From Calditrichota bacterium (GTDB lineage: Bacteria; Calditrichota; Calditrichia; RBG-13-44-9; J042), in NCBI GenBank assembly GCA_013150955.1, contig JAADJD010000061.1, positions 1-32,686 on the forward strand: a DNA stretch of 32,686 nt. The letters run 5' to 3'. Each line of letters starts with the position of its first letter. Within the stretch, counting starts at the first letter, position 1. The translations under genes were made by a program, and so were the position numbers. The notes beneath the pieces are model-generated. The model saw only the letters and a list, made by a program, of their open reading frames with translations, was not told where the DNA came from and ran no database searches. Below, in pieces: positions 15,519 to 24,517 of this stretch.

Positions 15519-17129
15519 TTAATCGATGCGGGCGGGATTATTCCAGTAAAACTGGGTGATGCCCGAATTGGTGGCCACCCACAGATAATCCCCATCCAGC
15601 AGCACAAAATGGCAATAGTTGTCCAGCAATCCATCGTTGGTGGTGTACAGGCGCCAGTAGCGCCGCTTTTTATCGTATTTCAACAGGCCTTCCTCGGTGG
15701 CCACCCACACGCTTTGCTGATTGACCTTAATATCCCGCATTCGCCCCTTAATTTCCATGCCAATTTGCGGGAAACTTTCCCAGCGTCCGGTACGGACATC
15801 CAGCCACATGATTCCCGATGGGGTTGAAAACCAGACTTCGCTGCCAAAGCTCCCCACAGCGGTGATGTACACGTCAGAGAGGGCGGCCTGACTGGGCACG
15901 AATTCCCAGCGGGGTGGATTGGGCACCCGACGAAAAATTCCCCGATTGGTGGCCACCCACAGGGTGTCGTTCTGGCGGGCAAAGCGATTGATGGAGATAT
16001 TTCGCAACCGTTTATCGGTCACCCGCTTTACCAGTCCCGTTCGTGTATCGATGGCGTTAATGCCCTGGTCAGTGGCTACAAACAGCTCGTCCCCCAGCAA
16101 TAAAATGTCGTTCACCTGATTGCTCCACAATCCATGTACCAGGTTGAAGTTAAACCACCGGTCTCGATAGGTGTCGTACACGGAAACGCCGTATCGGGTA
16201 CCAAACCAGACGGAATCGCCATCCACTTGAATGGCGGTAACCTCGTCGCTGGGGAGCTGGCTGATCCAGCGAGCCTCAAAGTATTCCCATCCGCCATCGT
16301 GATTACGCCAGTGCACAATACCGGGACGATCCATCCGCTGCCACAATCCCCCAATCCACAGATCGTCCCCCTGAAACGCCAGCGCCTGCGGATAAATATC
16401 GGACAATCCCAGGGCAAAAAAATCTGCCCGTGCCGAATACAGCTGCCCCAATCCAATGCCAAACTTATCCACCAGAAACCAGATGCGATCCCATTCATCC
16501 TTTAAAAAACCAATGATGGGAAATTCCCGAAAGAAAGGATCCACCAGCATCCAGTCCCCGGTAATGGTATACGGGCCGTTGGCAAAAAACATGGGGAGCA
16601 GTTTCAGGAAGCGGGCATCGTAAAACCGATTCACCTGGATCTGCTTGCCGGTGTCGGGAGCAGAAATGCGAGGAAACCGATAGGGCCAGTAGCCCACCTG
16701 CGAACGGCTGATCCATTCCTGACGTGCCGCATCAAATACGGCGGTATCCCGGCGGGTAATGGCCCACAGCAAGCTGGTCTCCGGATCATAAATCACATTG
16801 TAGACTTCATTTTCGGGCAAACCGTTACTGGTGGTAAAAGGGTAATCCCAGTGCTCTTCGTACAAATGGTAACGGAGAATGCCGCCGTCCAGGCTACTGA
16901 AATAAATGTACTGGGTACCCATGGTCACGGAAGTAATGCGGCGGGCTTTGGTGAAGCTGACCCAATCATCCAGCGCGTAATGCAGGCGGCGTTCATGTTC
17001 GTTACGGAAGGAAAAGCGACGCACATATTGCGAAAATAAAACATCCGTCCCCCCGGCCAGCACCAACGCAAACACCAGCAATAAGCGAAACCAATCTAAT
17101 ATGGATCGAGTTTTGAACCAGTCCGTCAT
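15519..17129 (-). CDS. Periplasmic beta-propeller protein (two-component regulator propeller repeats)
   Basis: A 536-residue exported protein. The frame extends to a TTG at 17138, but the ATG at 17127-17129 has AGGA ten bases upstream and is preferred. After a hydrophobic signal segment (LLLVFALVLAGG, about 14-25) the rest is made of repeating strands with LWVATNRGIF, VWFGTRYGVSVYD and LFVATDQGINAID units, typical of reg_prop propellers found in hybrid sensor kinases and in stand-alone T9SS-linked proteins of Bacteroidota-like bacteria. No kinase, sorting or membrane domain follows. Ligand unknown. It is transcribed on its own. Confidence 0.8.
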   Translation of the reverse strand: MTDWFKTRSILDWFRLLLVFALVLAGGTDVLFSQYVRRFSFRNEHERRLHYALDDWVSFTKARRITSVTMGTQYIYFSSLDGGILRYHLYEEHWDYPFTTSNGLPENEVYNVIYDPETSLLWAITRRDTAVFDAARQEWISRSQVGYWPYRFPRISAPDTGKQIQVNRFYDARFLKLLPMFFANGPYTITGDWMLVDPFFREFPIIGFLKDEWDRIWFLVDKFGIGLGQLYSARADFFALGLSDIYPQALAFQGDDLWIGGLWQRMDRPGIVHWRNHDGGWEYFEARWISQLPSDEVTAIQVDGDSVWFGTRYGVSVYDTYRDRWFNFNLVHGLWSNQVNDILLLGDELFVATDQGINAIDTRTGLVKRVTDKRLRNISINRFARQNDTLWVATNRGIFRRVPNPPRWEFVPSQAALSDVYITAVGSFGSEVWFSTPSGIMWLDVRTGRWESFPQIGMEIKGRMRDIKVNQQSVWVATEEGLLKYDKKRRYWRLYTTNDGLLDNYCHFVLLDGDYLWVATNSGITQFYWNNPARID

Positions 17130-17263
17130 ACAAAACAATTCCTGTTTAAGCGAACGATCTTTTTGCCCCTAATTTGCGGCAACCATTTGTTTTTGCGCGA
17201 AACCGACAGGGCCATCCCGGTTCCGATTTTCCCTATCCTGCATTCTGGCACTCGGGGGAAATT

Positions 17264-17279
17264 CCCCGCTACAGCGGGG
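17264..17279 (-). terminator. Hairpin directly after the YjbQ-family gene
   Basis: CCCCGC (17264-17269), loop TACA, GCGGGG (17274-17279) form a GC-rich stem just after the stop codon at 17281-17283 on the minus strand, followed by AATTT. The U-run is short, so termination strength is uncertain. An alternative palindrome GGGGAAATTCCCC overlaps it. Confidence 0.5.
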
Positions 17280-17280
17280 C

Positions 17281-17694
17281 CTATTCGCCCATCACCTTCA
17301 CAATCACCCGCTTGCGGCGCTGTCCATCAAATTCAGCGTAGTAAATCTGCTGCCAGGGTCCCAGATCCAGGTGACCATTGGTAATGGGGACAATCACCTC
17401 ATGGTGAATCAACAGGCTTTTCAAATGGGCATCGCCATTGGTTTCCCCGGTGCGATGATGCCGGTAATCCGGACGGAAGGGAGCCAGTTTTTCCAGCCAT
17501 TCGTCAATATCCTGTATCAGTCCGCTCTCGGCATCGTTCACATAAACTCCGGCGGTGATGTGCATGGCGCTCACCAGCACCATGCCTTCCTTCACCCCGC
17601 TTTTGCGGACAATCTCTTCCACCGTATCCGTAATATTGATATATTCCCGTTTCTTTTCGGTGTTAAACCACAGGTATTCGGTCAAGAACTTCAT
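17281..17694 (-). CDS. yjbQ: YjbQ/UPF0047 family protein
   Basis: A 137-residue protein of the UPF0047 family, which has been annotated as a secondary thiamine-phosphate synthase enzyme on weak evidence. Conserved blocks are [47 protein letters not shown] and the RKRVIVKV end. The frame has an ATG at 17703, but it touches the ribosome site GGGAGG. The ATG at 17692-17694, nine bases after it, gives the usual start [10 protein letters not shown]. It lies 18 bp after hflX and is probably co-transcribed with it. Confidence 0.9.
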   Translation of the reverse strand: MKFLTEYLWFNTEKKREYINITDTVEEIVRKSGVKEGMVLVSAMHITAGVYVNDAESGLIQDIDEWLEKLAPFRPDYRHHRTGETNGDAHLKSLLIHHEVIVPITNGHLDLGPWQQIYYAEFDGQRRKRVIVKVMGE

Positions 17695-17712
17695 GCCATT
17701 CATCCTCCCGCG

Positions 17713-19023
17713 TTATGCCCGAACTTGATTCCGATAATCCCGAATGGTCTCCCGCACATGGCGTAATATTTTGTATTTATTGGGAATGGTACTGCGAAAC
17801 TGTATGGTGACCACAGAATCACTGAAATTCTCCGATTCCACAATGCCCAGATCGTGCACCAGAGAAATGAGCCCCGAAAACTGTAGCGGAATTACCACTT
17901 CCCCTTCCACGTAATGCTTTTCGATAAAATCGATCAATACGCGCTTCAAATATTCAATTTGAATGTGTCTGGCAGCGCTAATGAAGACGCTGCCCGGAAA
18001 CTCCGCCTTTAATGCCCCGATGATGTGCTTTTCCTTCAGACGATCGATCTTATTAAAAATCATCAGCACGGGCTTATCGGCCACCCCGATTTCCTGCAAC
18101 ACATGATTGACGGTCTGAATCTGCTCTTTGAACTGCGGATGACTGATGTCCACCACATGGAGCAGCAAATCGGCGTCCCGCACTTCATCCAGGGTGCTTT
18201 TAAAGGAGGCGACCAGATGATGGGGCAGTTTGCGGATGAAACCGACCGTATCGCTGAGCAGGATCTGATGGTCGCGATCCAGCCAGACCCGACGCACGGT
18301 GGAATCCAGTGTGGCGAACAACTGATCCTCCACGGTAACCCCGGCATTGGATAGCAGGTTCATGATGGTGGATTTTCCCACGTTGGTGTAGCCGATGAGC
18401 GAGGCCTTGAAAATCCCCTCGCGCCGTTTGCGGCGAATGGAACGTTGCTGATCGATTTTGCTGAGCTCCTTCCGCAGGAATTCAATTCGCTTGCGGATCA
18501 GGCGCCGGTCGGTTTCCAGCTGGGTCTCCCCAGGCCCCTTGGTACCAATACCGCCCACCTGACGGGACAGGTGCGTCCACTGCCGCGTTAAGCGGGGCAA
18601 CAAATACTGCAGCTGGGCCAGTTCCACCTGGGTTTTGGCCTCGCGGGTGCGAGCATGTTTGGCAAAGATGTCCAGAATCAGCGTGCTGCGATCAATAATC
18701 TTGACGCCGGTGGCCTTTTCCAGATTGCGCACCTGTGCCGGGGTTAAATCATCGTCAAAAATCACCGCGGTGACCCCGTGCATTTTTACCAGCTGGGCCA
18801 GCTGCTCCACCTTCCCACTTCCAATAAAATAAGTGGGATTGATTCGATCGCGGTCTTGCATGATTTTATCAACGACCTGAACCCCGGCCGTTCTGGCCAG
18901 AAGTTGTAATTCGGAGAGATTTTCCTCCACTTCCCAGCGGGTCTGGCGTGGAAGGATAACGCCTACCAGGATGGCCTTCTCGTGTGCAGTAAGCTGATCT
19001 TTCTTCAACAAAAAGCCGTACAC
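17713..19023 (-). CDS. hflX: Ribosome-associated GTPase HflX
   Basis: HflX splits stalled or heat-damaged 70S ribosomes. The 436-residue frame has the N-terminal HflX domain (ILVGVILPRQTR; NPTYFIGSGKVEQL; DDDLTPAQVRNLE), the GGxGTKGPGETQLETDRR linker (about 160-180), then a G domain with P-loop GYTNVGKS, DTVGFIRKLPHHLV and NKID. The listed GTG start is only one base after AGGAGG. A TTG four codons later has a more normal spacing, so the exact start is unsure. Followed closely by the yjbQ gene. Confidence 0.95.
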   Translation of the reverse strand: MYGFLLKKDQLTAHEKAILVGVILPRQTRWEVEENLSELQLLARTAGVQVVDKIMQDRDRINPTYFIGSGKVEQLAQLVKMHGVTAVIFDDDLTPAQVRNLEKATGVKIIDRSTLILDIFAKHARTREAKTQVELAQLQYLLPRLTRQWTHLSRQVGGIGTKGPGETQLETDRRLIRKRIEFLRKELSKIDQQRSIRRKRREGIFKASLIGYTNVGKSTIMNLLSNAGVTVEDQLFATLDSTVRRVWLDRDHQILLSDTVGFIRKLPHHLVASFKSTLDEVRDADLLLHVVDISHPQFKEQIQTVNHVLQEIGVADKPVLMIFNKIDRLKEKHIIGALKAEFPGSVFISAARHIQIEYLKRVLIDFIEKHYVEGEVVIPLQFSGLISLVHDLGIVESENFSDSVVTIQFRSTIPNKYKILRHVRETIRDYRNQVRA

Positions 19024-19217
19024 CTCCTATGGTTTTGATTTGATGTTTGGTTTATGAAACGTTTCGGCTGGTTGTTTATGCTCAAAATGGTCACGCGTTT
19101 CCCGTTCGTATGGATATTCATTGTTCCCTCAAACTATCCCTATTATACGGATAAATCCCGGAAAATTTCCATTCCAATCGTTCTGCATTTCACCCCCAGC
19201 CCCGCCTTCCCGATGCC

Positions 19218-21332
19218 TTACCCCTGTGGGGTGGTTTCCAGCATTTCGGGAACGGGCTCTTCCTTCCCTGCGGTGCGTGCCACCGCCATTTCCACCACCA
19301 ACAGCAGCAGCGCCAGCATCAGAAAATACGGCCACAGCTCCCGACCAAATCGCAGGTGCTGAATTTGAGCCGCCACCGGCTGATCCGAAACCAGTATCAC
19401 CCGATCGGGAATCCATCGGGCCAGTTCCTCCTCCGGCACGGTCTCAAATATCGATTCCGCCGGATCCACATTGACCGAAAACAGGGTCAGAATCCGCTTG
19501 CGGTGATAAACACGATAGTTCCCCGGCAATTGCGTCTCTCGAAACTCCAGCAATACCTGCCCTCCCTTCAGCGCGGCATTGAGCCGCACCGTGTGTCCTA
19601 CCGGATCTTTAACCGTAAAATCGAACGGAGCGGTTAAATGACCAAATGTTCCCACAAACGGCTGCCCACAATACAGCTGCACCGGCTCCCCCTGCTGAAA
19701 CAACGCCGAATAGTAAATCATGCGGTAAAACAGGGGAATGACCAGACCTTTCAGCGGCAGGCGCGTAAATCGTTCCTGCAACGGAGACATCATTGCAAAT
19801 ACCAGTCCGCGGGAGGCCGGCCGCAGTACCAGATAGGGCAGGCGATCGCCGGCGGTGATCAGCACCTCAGCCGCCGGGGTGGGCAGAAGTCGCAATCCAG
19901 CGTACACTTCAATCGGATTCAGCTGCGGCGGGGTCTGCTGGAACAACCCTTCGAAAATCGGGTGCTGCCAGCGCAGATGCCGCAAGGTCAGGAACTGTTC
20001 CACGTTCCCCGGTTGCCCCCACATTTCCACCACCTTCCCCAGTCGAAACTGGTCGAAGAAGCGCTGCAGCTCCTTGAATGCGGGACGTTCGGGGGGAATG
20101 AGTAACAATCCGCCCCCGCGATTCACAAATCCTGACAACCGCGAAAGAAACGTTTCGGGATATCCGTCCACCCCTTCCACAATCACAAAATCGAATTCCC
20201 GAAAATCTATGGCTGACCATTTCGTAAAGGCAATTTTCTGGTAACGGAAAATTCCCCGTTCCAGGGCGGGTTGTAAAATGTACGGTACAAAACTGCGAAG
20301 GGTATTGCTGCCCACCAGGTGCAAAATGGCAATCGATTGCGGCACATACAGATGAAAATAGCGGCGATTGTCTTCCAGCAGGGCGTCGCTTTCCAGCTCC
20401 ACATAGCCTTCAATAAAACCGGATTCGGTCAGGGTCACCTGAAAATCGATCGCTTCCCGGCGTCCCGGTGCCACAGATGCTTTTTCCTGCGCCACCCGTT
20501 TGCCATTCAGCACCACAGAAACCAGGCTATTCAAATACCTGTCGCTACCGGGATTGGTGACAAAAGCCCGCAGGTGCAGGGGTTGATTGCGCTCCACCAG
20601 CCGGGTGCGAACTTCCACGCTATCGATGGACAGGTTGTCGGATGCACGATGGGTTAGCGGAATTACCACCACCCGAAAGGCTACCGGCGATAGCTCTTCT
20701 GCAGAGGCACGGGAGAAGGCCGTACGCTGCAGGTCGGACAGCAGGTAAATTTCCCGATTGGCAAACGGCGATTCCTTTAAAATGGCTTCTGCCTGTCGCA
20801 ACGCCGTGACAAGGTCGCTTCTTAAATAATTGGGTTGAATCTTTTTCAGCACATCATCCCACACATCGTCCGAAAAAGCCACGTTTCGAGCCAGCAACGT
20901 GGGGGGGCGGGTCGTCTGAATAACGGTGATCCGATCCCCATTGCGAAACACCGATTTTAAATCCACAAACCGCTGGCGCAGTTCTTCCAGCAAGCTTCCC
21001 GTCAAATGCACCTCGTTCAGGGAAAGGGAATTGTCCAGCAAAATCACCGCCGCAATGGGACTCCGTTCCTGAAAAAATCCCCCATCGCCGGATTTCAGGG
21101 TGGGACGCGCAAATGCCAGCACCAGGCTGATGATGATCAGGGTGCGCAACACCAGCAGGATCCATTGCCGCAGGCGAAACGTGCGCATCTGTTTCCGTTC
21201 CAGACGCTTTAAAAACTGAATGGTACTGAAAGGAACCCGCTTGATCTTGCGGCGACTGAGGAGATGAATGATTAATGGGATGGAGGCGGCAGCAAGGGCA
21301 AATAAAATCGTGGGATTCAGGAACTGGATCAT
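19218..21332 (-). CDS. BatA/vWA-type membrane protein
   Basis: A 704-residue membrane protein. The N-terminal BatA domain (FLNPTILFALAAASIPLIIHLL and RRKIKRVPFSTIQFL) holds two transmembrane helices (about 5-25 and 57-75). A von Willebrand A-like domain follows with a DNSLS MIDAS-type motif at 100-104. A large extracytoplasmic region leads to a C-terminal helix (ELWPYFLMLALLLLVVEMAV). Such proteins are frequent in the FCB group and often accompany MoxR/BatB clusters, which are absent here. Function is unclear; envelope stress or complex assembly is a guess. The ribosome site is weak. Confidence 0.85.
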   Translation of the reverse strand: MIQFLNPTILFALAAASIPLIIHLLSRRKIKRVPFSTIQFLKRLERKQMRTFRLRQWILLVLRTLIIISLVLAFARPTLKSGDGGFFQERSPIAAVILLDNSLSLNEVHLTGSLLEELRQRFVDLKSVFRNGDRITVIQTTRPPTLLARNVAFSDDVWDDVLKKIQPNYLRSDLVTALRQAEAILKESPFANREIYLLSDLQRTAFSRASAEELSPVAFRVVVIPLTHRASDNLSIDSVEVRTRLVERNQPLHLRAFVTNPGSDRYLNSLVSVVLNGKRVAQEKASVAPGRREAIDFQVTLTESGFIEGYVELESDALLEDNRRYFHLYVPQSIAILHLVGSNTLRSFVPYILQPALERGIFRYQKIAFTKWSAIDFREFDFVIVEGVDGYPETFLSRLSGFVNRGGGLLLIPPERPAFKELQRFFDQFRLGKVVEMWGQPGNVEQFLTLRHLRWQHPIFEGLFQQTPPQLNPIEVYAGLRLLPTPAAEVLITAGDRLPYLVLRPASRGLVFAMMSPLQERFTRLPLKGLVIPLFYRMIYYSALFQQGEPVQLYCGQPFVGTFGHLTAPFDFTVKDPVGHTVRLNAALKGGQVLLEFRETQLPGNYRVYHRKRILTLFSVNVDPAESIFETVPEEELARWIPDRVILVSDQPVAAQIQHLRFGRELWPYFLMLALLLLVVEMAVARTAGKEEPVPEMLETTPQG

Positions 21333-21572
21333 TTACCGTTTATTCTTCTCCTAAGATTCAATTTTTAAAATAATAGGGAATACCGACAGAAGCAAATTTT
21401 AAACACGAAAACTGAACGCACCAGTTTTCTAATGACCCTTCGGGGAACCGGAAAAGCCCATGCGTTTTCTTTCACGAATTTTTCTGCCCTGTAACTTTCC
21501 ATTGCATTCCTCATCAAAAGCTAACGTGTGAATGAGAACATGAGAGAAAGAAAATCTAAGGAGGAATAAATC

Positions 21573-21917
21573 ATGTCTAAACCCATCACGGTTACGGATA
21601 GCACTTTTCAGAAGGAAGTGCTGGAATCGCCCATCCCCGTTCTGGTGGATTTTTGGGCACCCTGGTGCGCCCCCTGCCGGATCATTGCTCCGGTGGTGGA
21701 AGAAATTGCCCAGGAATACAGCGGTTTGCTGAAAGTAGCCAAACTGAACACGGATGAAAATCCAGAAACCGCCATGACCTACCACATCATGGGCATTCCC
21801 ACCCTGGGCATTTTTGTGAAGGGTCAAATGGTGGATCAGATTGTGGGGGCGTACCCGAAAGATTTCATCGTGAACAAGCTGAATCAGTACATTCAGCAGG
21901 CTTCCATGAAGAATTAA
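21573..21917 (+). CDS. trxA: Thioredoxin
   Basis: A 114-residue cytoplasmic thioredoxin. The active site is Trp31-Cys32-Ala-Pro-Cys35, with Ala instead of the common Gly. The cis-Pro loop is MGIPTLGIF. A strong AAGGAGG precedes the ATG. It is a single-gene unit with a hairpin terminator just downstream. It may reduce partners of the thiol operon at 13294-15187, but nothing in the sequence shows this. Confidence 0.95.
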   Translation: MSKPITVTDSTFQKEVLESPIPVLVDFWAPWCAPCRIIAPVVEEIAQEYSGLLKVAKLNTDENPETAMTYHIMGIPTLGIFVKGQMVDQIVGAYPKDFIVNKLNQYIQQASMKN

Positions 21918-21944
21918 GGGAAATTTGAACAGGGAGGTTTTCTT

Positions 21945-21978
21945 ATTGCCCGGCCAGAGGGTCGGGCAATTGTATTTT
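21945..21978 (+). terminator. Intrinsic terminator after thioredoxin
   Basis: An 11-bp stem, ATTGCCCGGCC (21945-21955) with GGTCGGGCAAT (21960-21970) including one G-U pair, has a 4-nt loop AGAG and is followed by TGTATTTT. It starts 28 bp after the thioredoxin stop. Confidence 0.75.
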
Positions 21979-22055
21979 GATTTTCCCAAACCGGTCGTTA
22001 AAGCAAAAATTCCCTTAAACGATCCTCACCGGCTTCAACGAATTCTTCCCAATTG

Positions 22056-22142
22056 AACCCAAAAATGCATTAAACCATTTTGTTCCAAATTTTTCTTTAG
22101 CCTACGAATGACAGGAATTAAAACGAATAATAACAATATAAT
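22056..22142 (+). repeat. Degenerate arm of the dispersed repeat
   Basis: ACCCAAAAATGCATTAAACC and AGCCTACGAATGACAGGAAT are arm sequences in two degenerate pieces, immediately before full copy R6. Confidence 0.65.
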
Positions 22143-22306
22143 CCCAGATTAAGCAATAGCCTACGAATGACACGAATTAACACAAATAAAACCAATAAAA
22201 TACATTAGATTGTGTTTGGATGAAAATATGTTCCGGGGTTTATTCGCGATTTTGTGGATATTCTTGTATTCATTCGTGTGATTGGCGGTTAAATGCATCA
22301 TTTGGT
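22143..22306 (+). repeat. Dispersed palindromic repeat, copy R6
   Basis: Full copy of 164 bp from CCCAGATTAAGCAATAGCC to GCATCATTTGG. Core GTGTTTGGATGAAAATATG gives plus orientation. Closely similar to R4 over its whole length. Confidence 0.9.
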
Positions 22307-22499
22307 TTTATAAAAAGTTTCAAAGAAAAGGACGTTTTTACCCGTTGCTGGCGCCGGTTCTTTTTTGAAAAATCTCCTGGCCAACTCTGTTTGGACCCGC
22401 AGGGCCCTTAACCGACTGTTGCCCGCTTGCTGTTGGTTCAAGTGCCGTTGCTAATTCACTTTCTGGACCATGACGGTCTACTGGCTCAACCATTTTTAT

Positions 22500-22663
22500 C
22501 CCAAATAAAGCGTTAAACCACGATTCACGCGAATGGACACAAAAATATTAATAAAATAACGAATAAACCTCGAAGCGAATTTTCATACAGATCCAAATCA
22601 ATGGATTTTATTGTTTTTATTTGTGTTAATTCGTGCAATTCGTGGTCTAAAGCGTAATTTGGG
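22500..22663 (-). repeat. Dispersed palindromic repeat, copy R7
   Basis: Full copy of 164 bp in minus orientation (core TTTTCATACAGATCC), from CCCAAATAAAGCGTTAAACC to GCGTAATTTGGG. Confidence 0.88.
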
Positions 22664-22712
22664 TTTATTTGTGTTCATTCGTGTCATTCGCAGGCGAATG
22701 CACAATCCTGGT
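22664..22712 (-). repeat. Extra arm after R7
   Basis: GTTCATTCGTGTCATTCGC and CACAATCCTGG repeat the outer arm directly after R7. This mirrors the arrangement of the solo arm at 5392-5439 with R2. Confidence 0.75.
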
Positions 22713-22788
22713 TTAATTTTGCACAAATTTCCGTTGCATTTATGGTCTAAATCTCAATATATTTCTAACGTCTAAACCAACATATTTC

Positions 22789-22849
22789 ATGGCGAATCTC
22801 CTGGGTTTTGGATCACCTGAAAGGTCAGCCAGGAGATTCGCCATTTTTT
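22789..22849. terminator. Perfect 16-bp inverted repeat with T-run (terminator-like hairpin)
   Basis: ATGGCGAATCTCCTGG (22789-22804) and its exact complement CCAGGAGATTCGCCAT (22829-22844) flank a 24-nt loop and are followed by TTTTTT. The loop contains a small nested ACCT-GAA-AGGT pair. No gene ends immediately upstream on the plus strand, so it may be a relic terminator, an attenuator for the downstream desulfurase gene, or the end of a lost element. Copy R8 begins about six bases later. Confidence 0.7.
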
Positions 22850-22854
22850 ACTAA

Positions 22855-23003
22855 TCCATGAATTACGCGAATGAAACCCAAAAATATCTACAAGACCGCG
22901 AATAAACCCAGAAACAAATTTTCATCCAGATACAATCCGATGTATTTCATTATTTTCCTTTGTGTTCTTTCGTGTAATTCGTGGTCTAAGACATAATCCG
23001 GGT
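22855..23003 (-). repeat. Dispersed palindromic repeat, copy R8
   Basis: About 149 bp in minus orientation (core TTTTCATCCAGATACAATCC). The outer end next to the hairpin is shortened, and the other end reads GACATAATCCGGG. Confidence 0.85.
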
Positions 23004-23128
23004 TGAACAAAAATTGCAACCCAATGCGCGAATCTCCGCAAGGAATCCCACATTTCTGTGTTAGCCGTTGCATCGCCTTGCTCGTTGCCCGTAAATTTCC
23101 AATCATGGAAACGAAATAAGAGGACACC

Positions 23129-24301
23129 ATGCACGCGGCTCAAAAACGGCAGGTTTACTTGGATTACAGCGCCACCACCCCGGTGGATCAACGGGTACTG
23201 GATGCAATGCTGCCCTATTTTCGGGAAACGTTCGGGAATCCCTCCAGTGCCCATCGGTATGGCAAGGCGGCGCAACAGGCGGTGGAAGCGGCGCGCCAGA
23301 CCCTGGCACGGCTCCTGCATTGTCGGGAGAGTGAAATCGTGTTTACCAGCGGTGGCACCGAATCGGACAACCTGGCCATTCGTGGCGTTGCCCACGCCAG
23401 CCGCGATAAAGGCAATCACATCATCACAAGCCAGGTGGAACACGCCGCGGTTTTGAAAACCTGCCGTCTGCTGGAAAAAGAGGGATTTGCCGTGACCTAC
23501 CTGCCTGTGGATTCACACGGCCGGGTGGATCCCGATCTGGTAGCTGGCGCCATTCGCAAGGAAACGATTCTCATCAGCATCATCCACGGCAATAACGAAG
23601 TGGGCACCATCAATCCCATTCAGGAAATTGGAGCCATCGCCCGCCAGCACGGCATTCCCTTCCATACCGATGCGGTGCAAAGTTTTGGCAAGGTACCCCT
23701 TAACCTGGAAGAAATGCCCATTGATTTGCTATCCCTATCCAGCCATAAGATATATGGCCCCAAAGGAGTAGGGGCGTTGTTCATCCGGCGGGGAACGCCC
23801 ATTCAGCCCATCCTGACCGGAGGTGGCCACGAGATGGGTAAACGGGCAGGCACCCACAACGTTCCGGGCATTGTGGGACTGGCGCGCGCCGCCGAGATCA
23901 TGATCACAGAAATGGCGTCCGAACGTCGGGAGATAGGAGCCCTTCGGGATTACTTCTGGGAACAACTGCGAAAACGCATTGATAACGTGGTGTTGAATGG
24001 CCATCCGGAAAACCGCCTGTACCACAATTTAAACGTTTCCTTCCCCGGTTGTGATGGGGAAGCGTTGCTGATGGCCCTGGACATGTTTGGCATTGCCGTG
24101 TCTACCGGATCGGCCTGCCAGTCCGGCAGCGTGGAACCCTCTCATGTGTTAAAAGCCATGGGGCTGGAAAACGATCGGGGCACATCGGCCCTGCGGTTTA
24201 CACTGGGACGCTACACTACCCGCGAGGACATCGATTACACCCTGGAGGTGCTGGAGCAGGTGGTTCCCCAGCAGCGACAGGCACAGCGGAAACGTCCGTG
24301 A
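23129..24301 (+). CDS. nifS: Cysteine desulfurase (NifS/IscS type)
   Basis: This PLP enzyme takes sulfur from cysteine for Fe-S clusters and other thio-compounds. The 390-residue protein has LDYSATTPVD (11-20), FGNPSSAHRYG, TSGGTESDN, the PLP lysine Lys207 in SSHKIYGPKG, and the sulfur-carrying Cys330 in STGSACQSGSVEPSHVLKAMG, which resembles NifS more than E. coli IscS. GTHNV replaces the usual GTENV. No scaffold gene (iscU/nifU) is adjacent. It could supply the hydrogenase clusters, which is inference. The ribosome site is weak (AGAGGA). Confidence 0.95.
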   Translation: MHAAQKRQVYLDYSATTPVDQRVLDAMLPYFRETFGNPSSAHRYGKAAQQAVEAARQTLARLLHCRESEIVFTSGGTESDNLAIRGVAHASRDKGNHIITSQVEHAAVLKTCRLLEKEGFAVTYLPVDSHGRVDPDLVAGAIRKETILISIIHGNNEVGTINPIQEIGAIARQHGIPFHTDAVQSFGKVPLNLEEMPIDLLSLSSHKIYGPKGVGALFIRRGTPIQPILTGGGHEMGKRAGTHNVPGIVGLARAAEIMITEMASERREIGALRDYFWEQLRKRIDNVVLNGHPENRLYHNLNVSFPGCDGEALLMALDMFGIAVSTGSACQSGSVEPSHVLKAMGLENDRGTSALRFTLGRYTTREDIDYTLEVLEQVVPQQRQAQRKRP

Positions 24302-24330
24302 GGCGGAAGTGTTCGGTTAGCAGCATTAAG

Positions 24331-24513
24331 CCCTGAGAATGCGTTAGACCACGAATTACACGAATTAACACGAATAAAATTAATAAAATACATTGGATTA
24401 TTTCTGGATGAAAATGTGTTTCGTGGTTTTATTCGCGATTTAATTGATATTTTTTGGTTTCATTCGCGTTTTGGTTTCATTCGCGTGTTTCGCGGTTTAT
24501 TGCATTATTTGGG
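24331..24513 (+). repeat. Dispersed palindromic repeat, copy R9 (with internal 18-bp duplication)
   Basis: Plus-orientation copy of 183 bp. It is longer than the others because TTTGGTTTCATTCGCGT occurs twice in a row near 24454-24487. The left arm has the clearest phasing: CGAATTACA, CGAATTAACA, CGAATAAAA. Confidence 0.88.
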
Positions 24514-24517
24514 ATTA

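Larger units (their letters stand above)
21979..23128. other. 1.15-kb repeat-rich gap between thioredoxin and cysteine desulfurase
   Basis: No intact gene. It contains repeat copies R6, R7 and R8, several solo arms, and a long hairpin at 22789-22849. Between 22318 and 22408 a plus-strand frame reads KEKDVFTRCWRRFFFEKSPG and might be a gene scrap, but it is too short to name. The 125 bp before the desulfurase ATG presumably holds its promoter. Confidence 0.65.

Noticed and set aside
21429-21989. 186-codon minus-strand frame across the thioredoxin gene
   Set aside because: It is antisense to thioredoxin, which has a WCAPC site, a strong ribosome site and a terminator on the plus strand.
22220-22411. 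63-codon plus-strand frame with FTRCWRRFFFEKSPG
   Set aside because: Its first half is repeat copy R6. The second half looks faintly protein-like but is too short and has no start or family.
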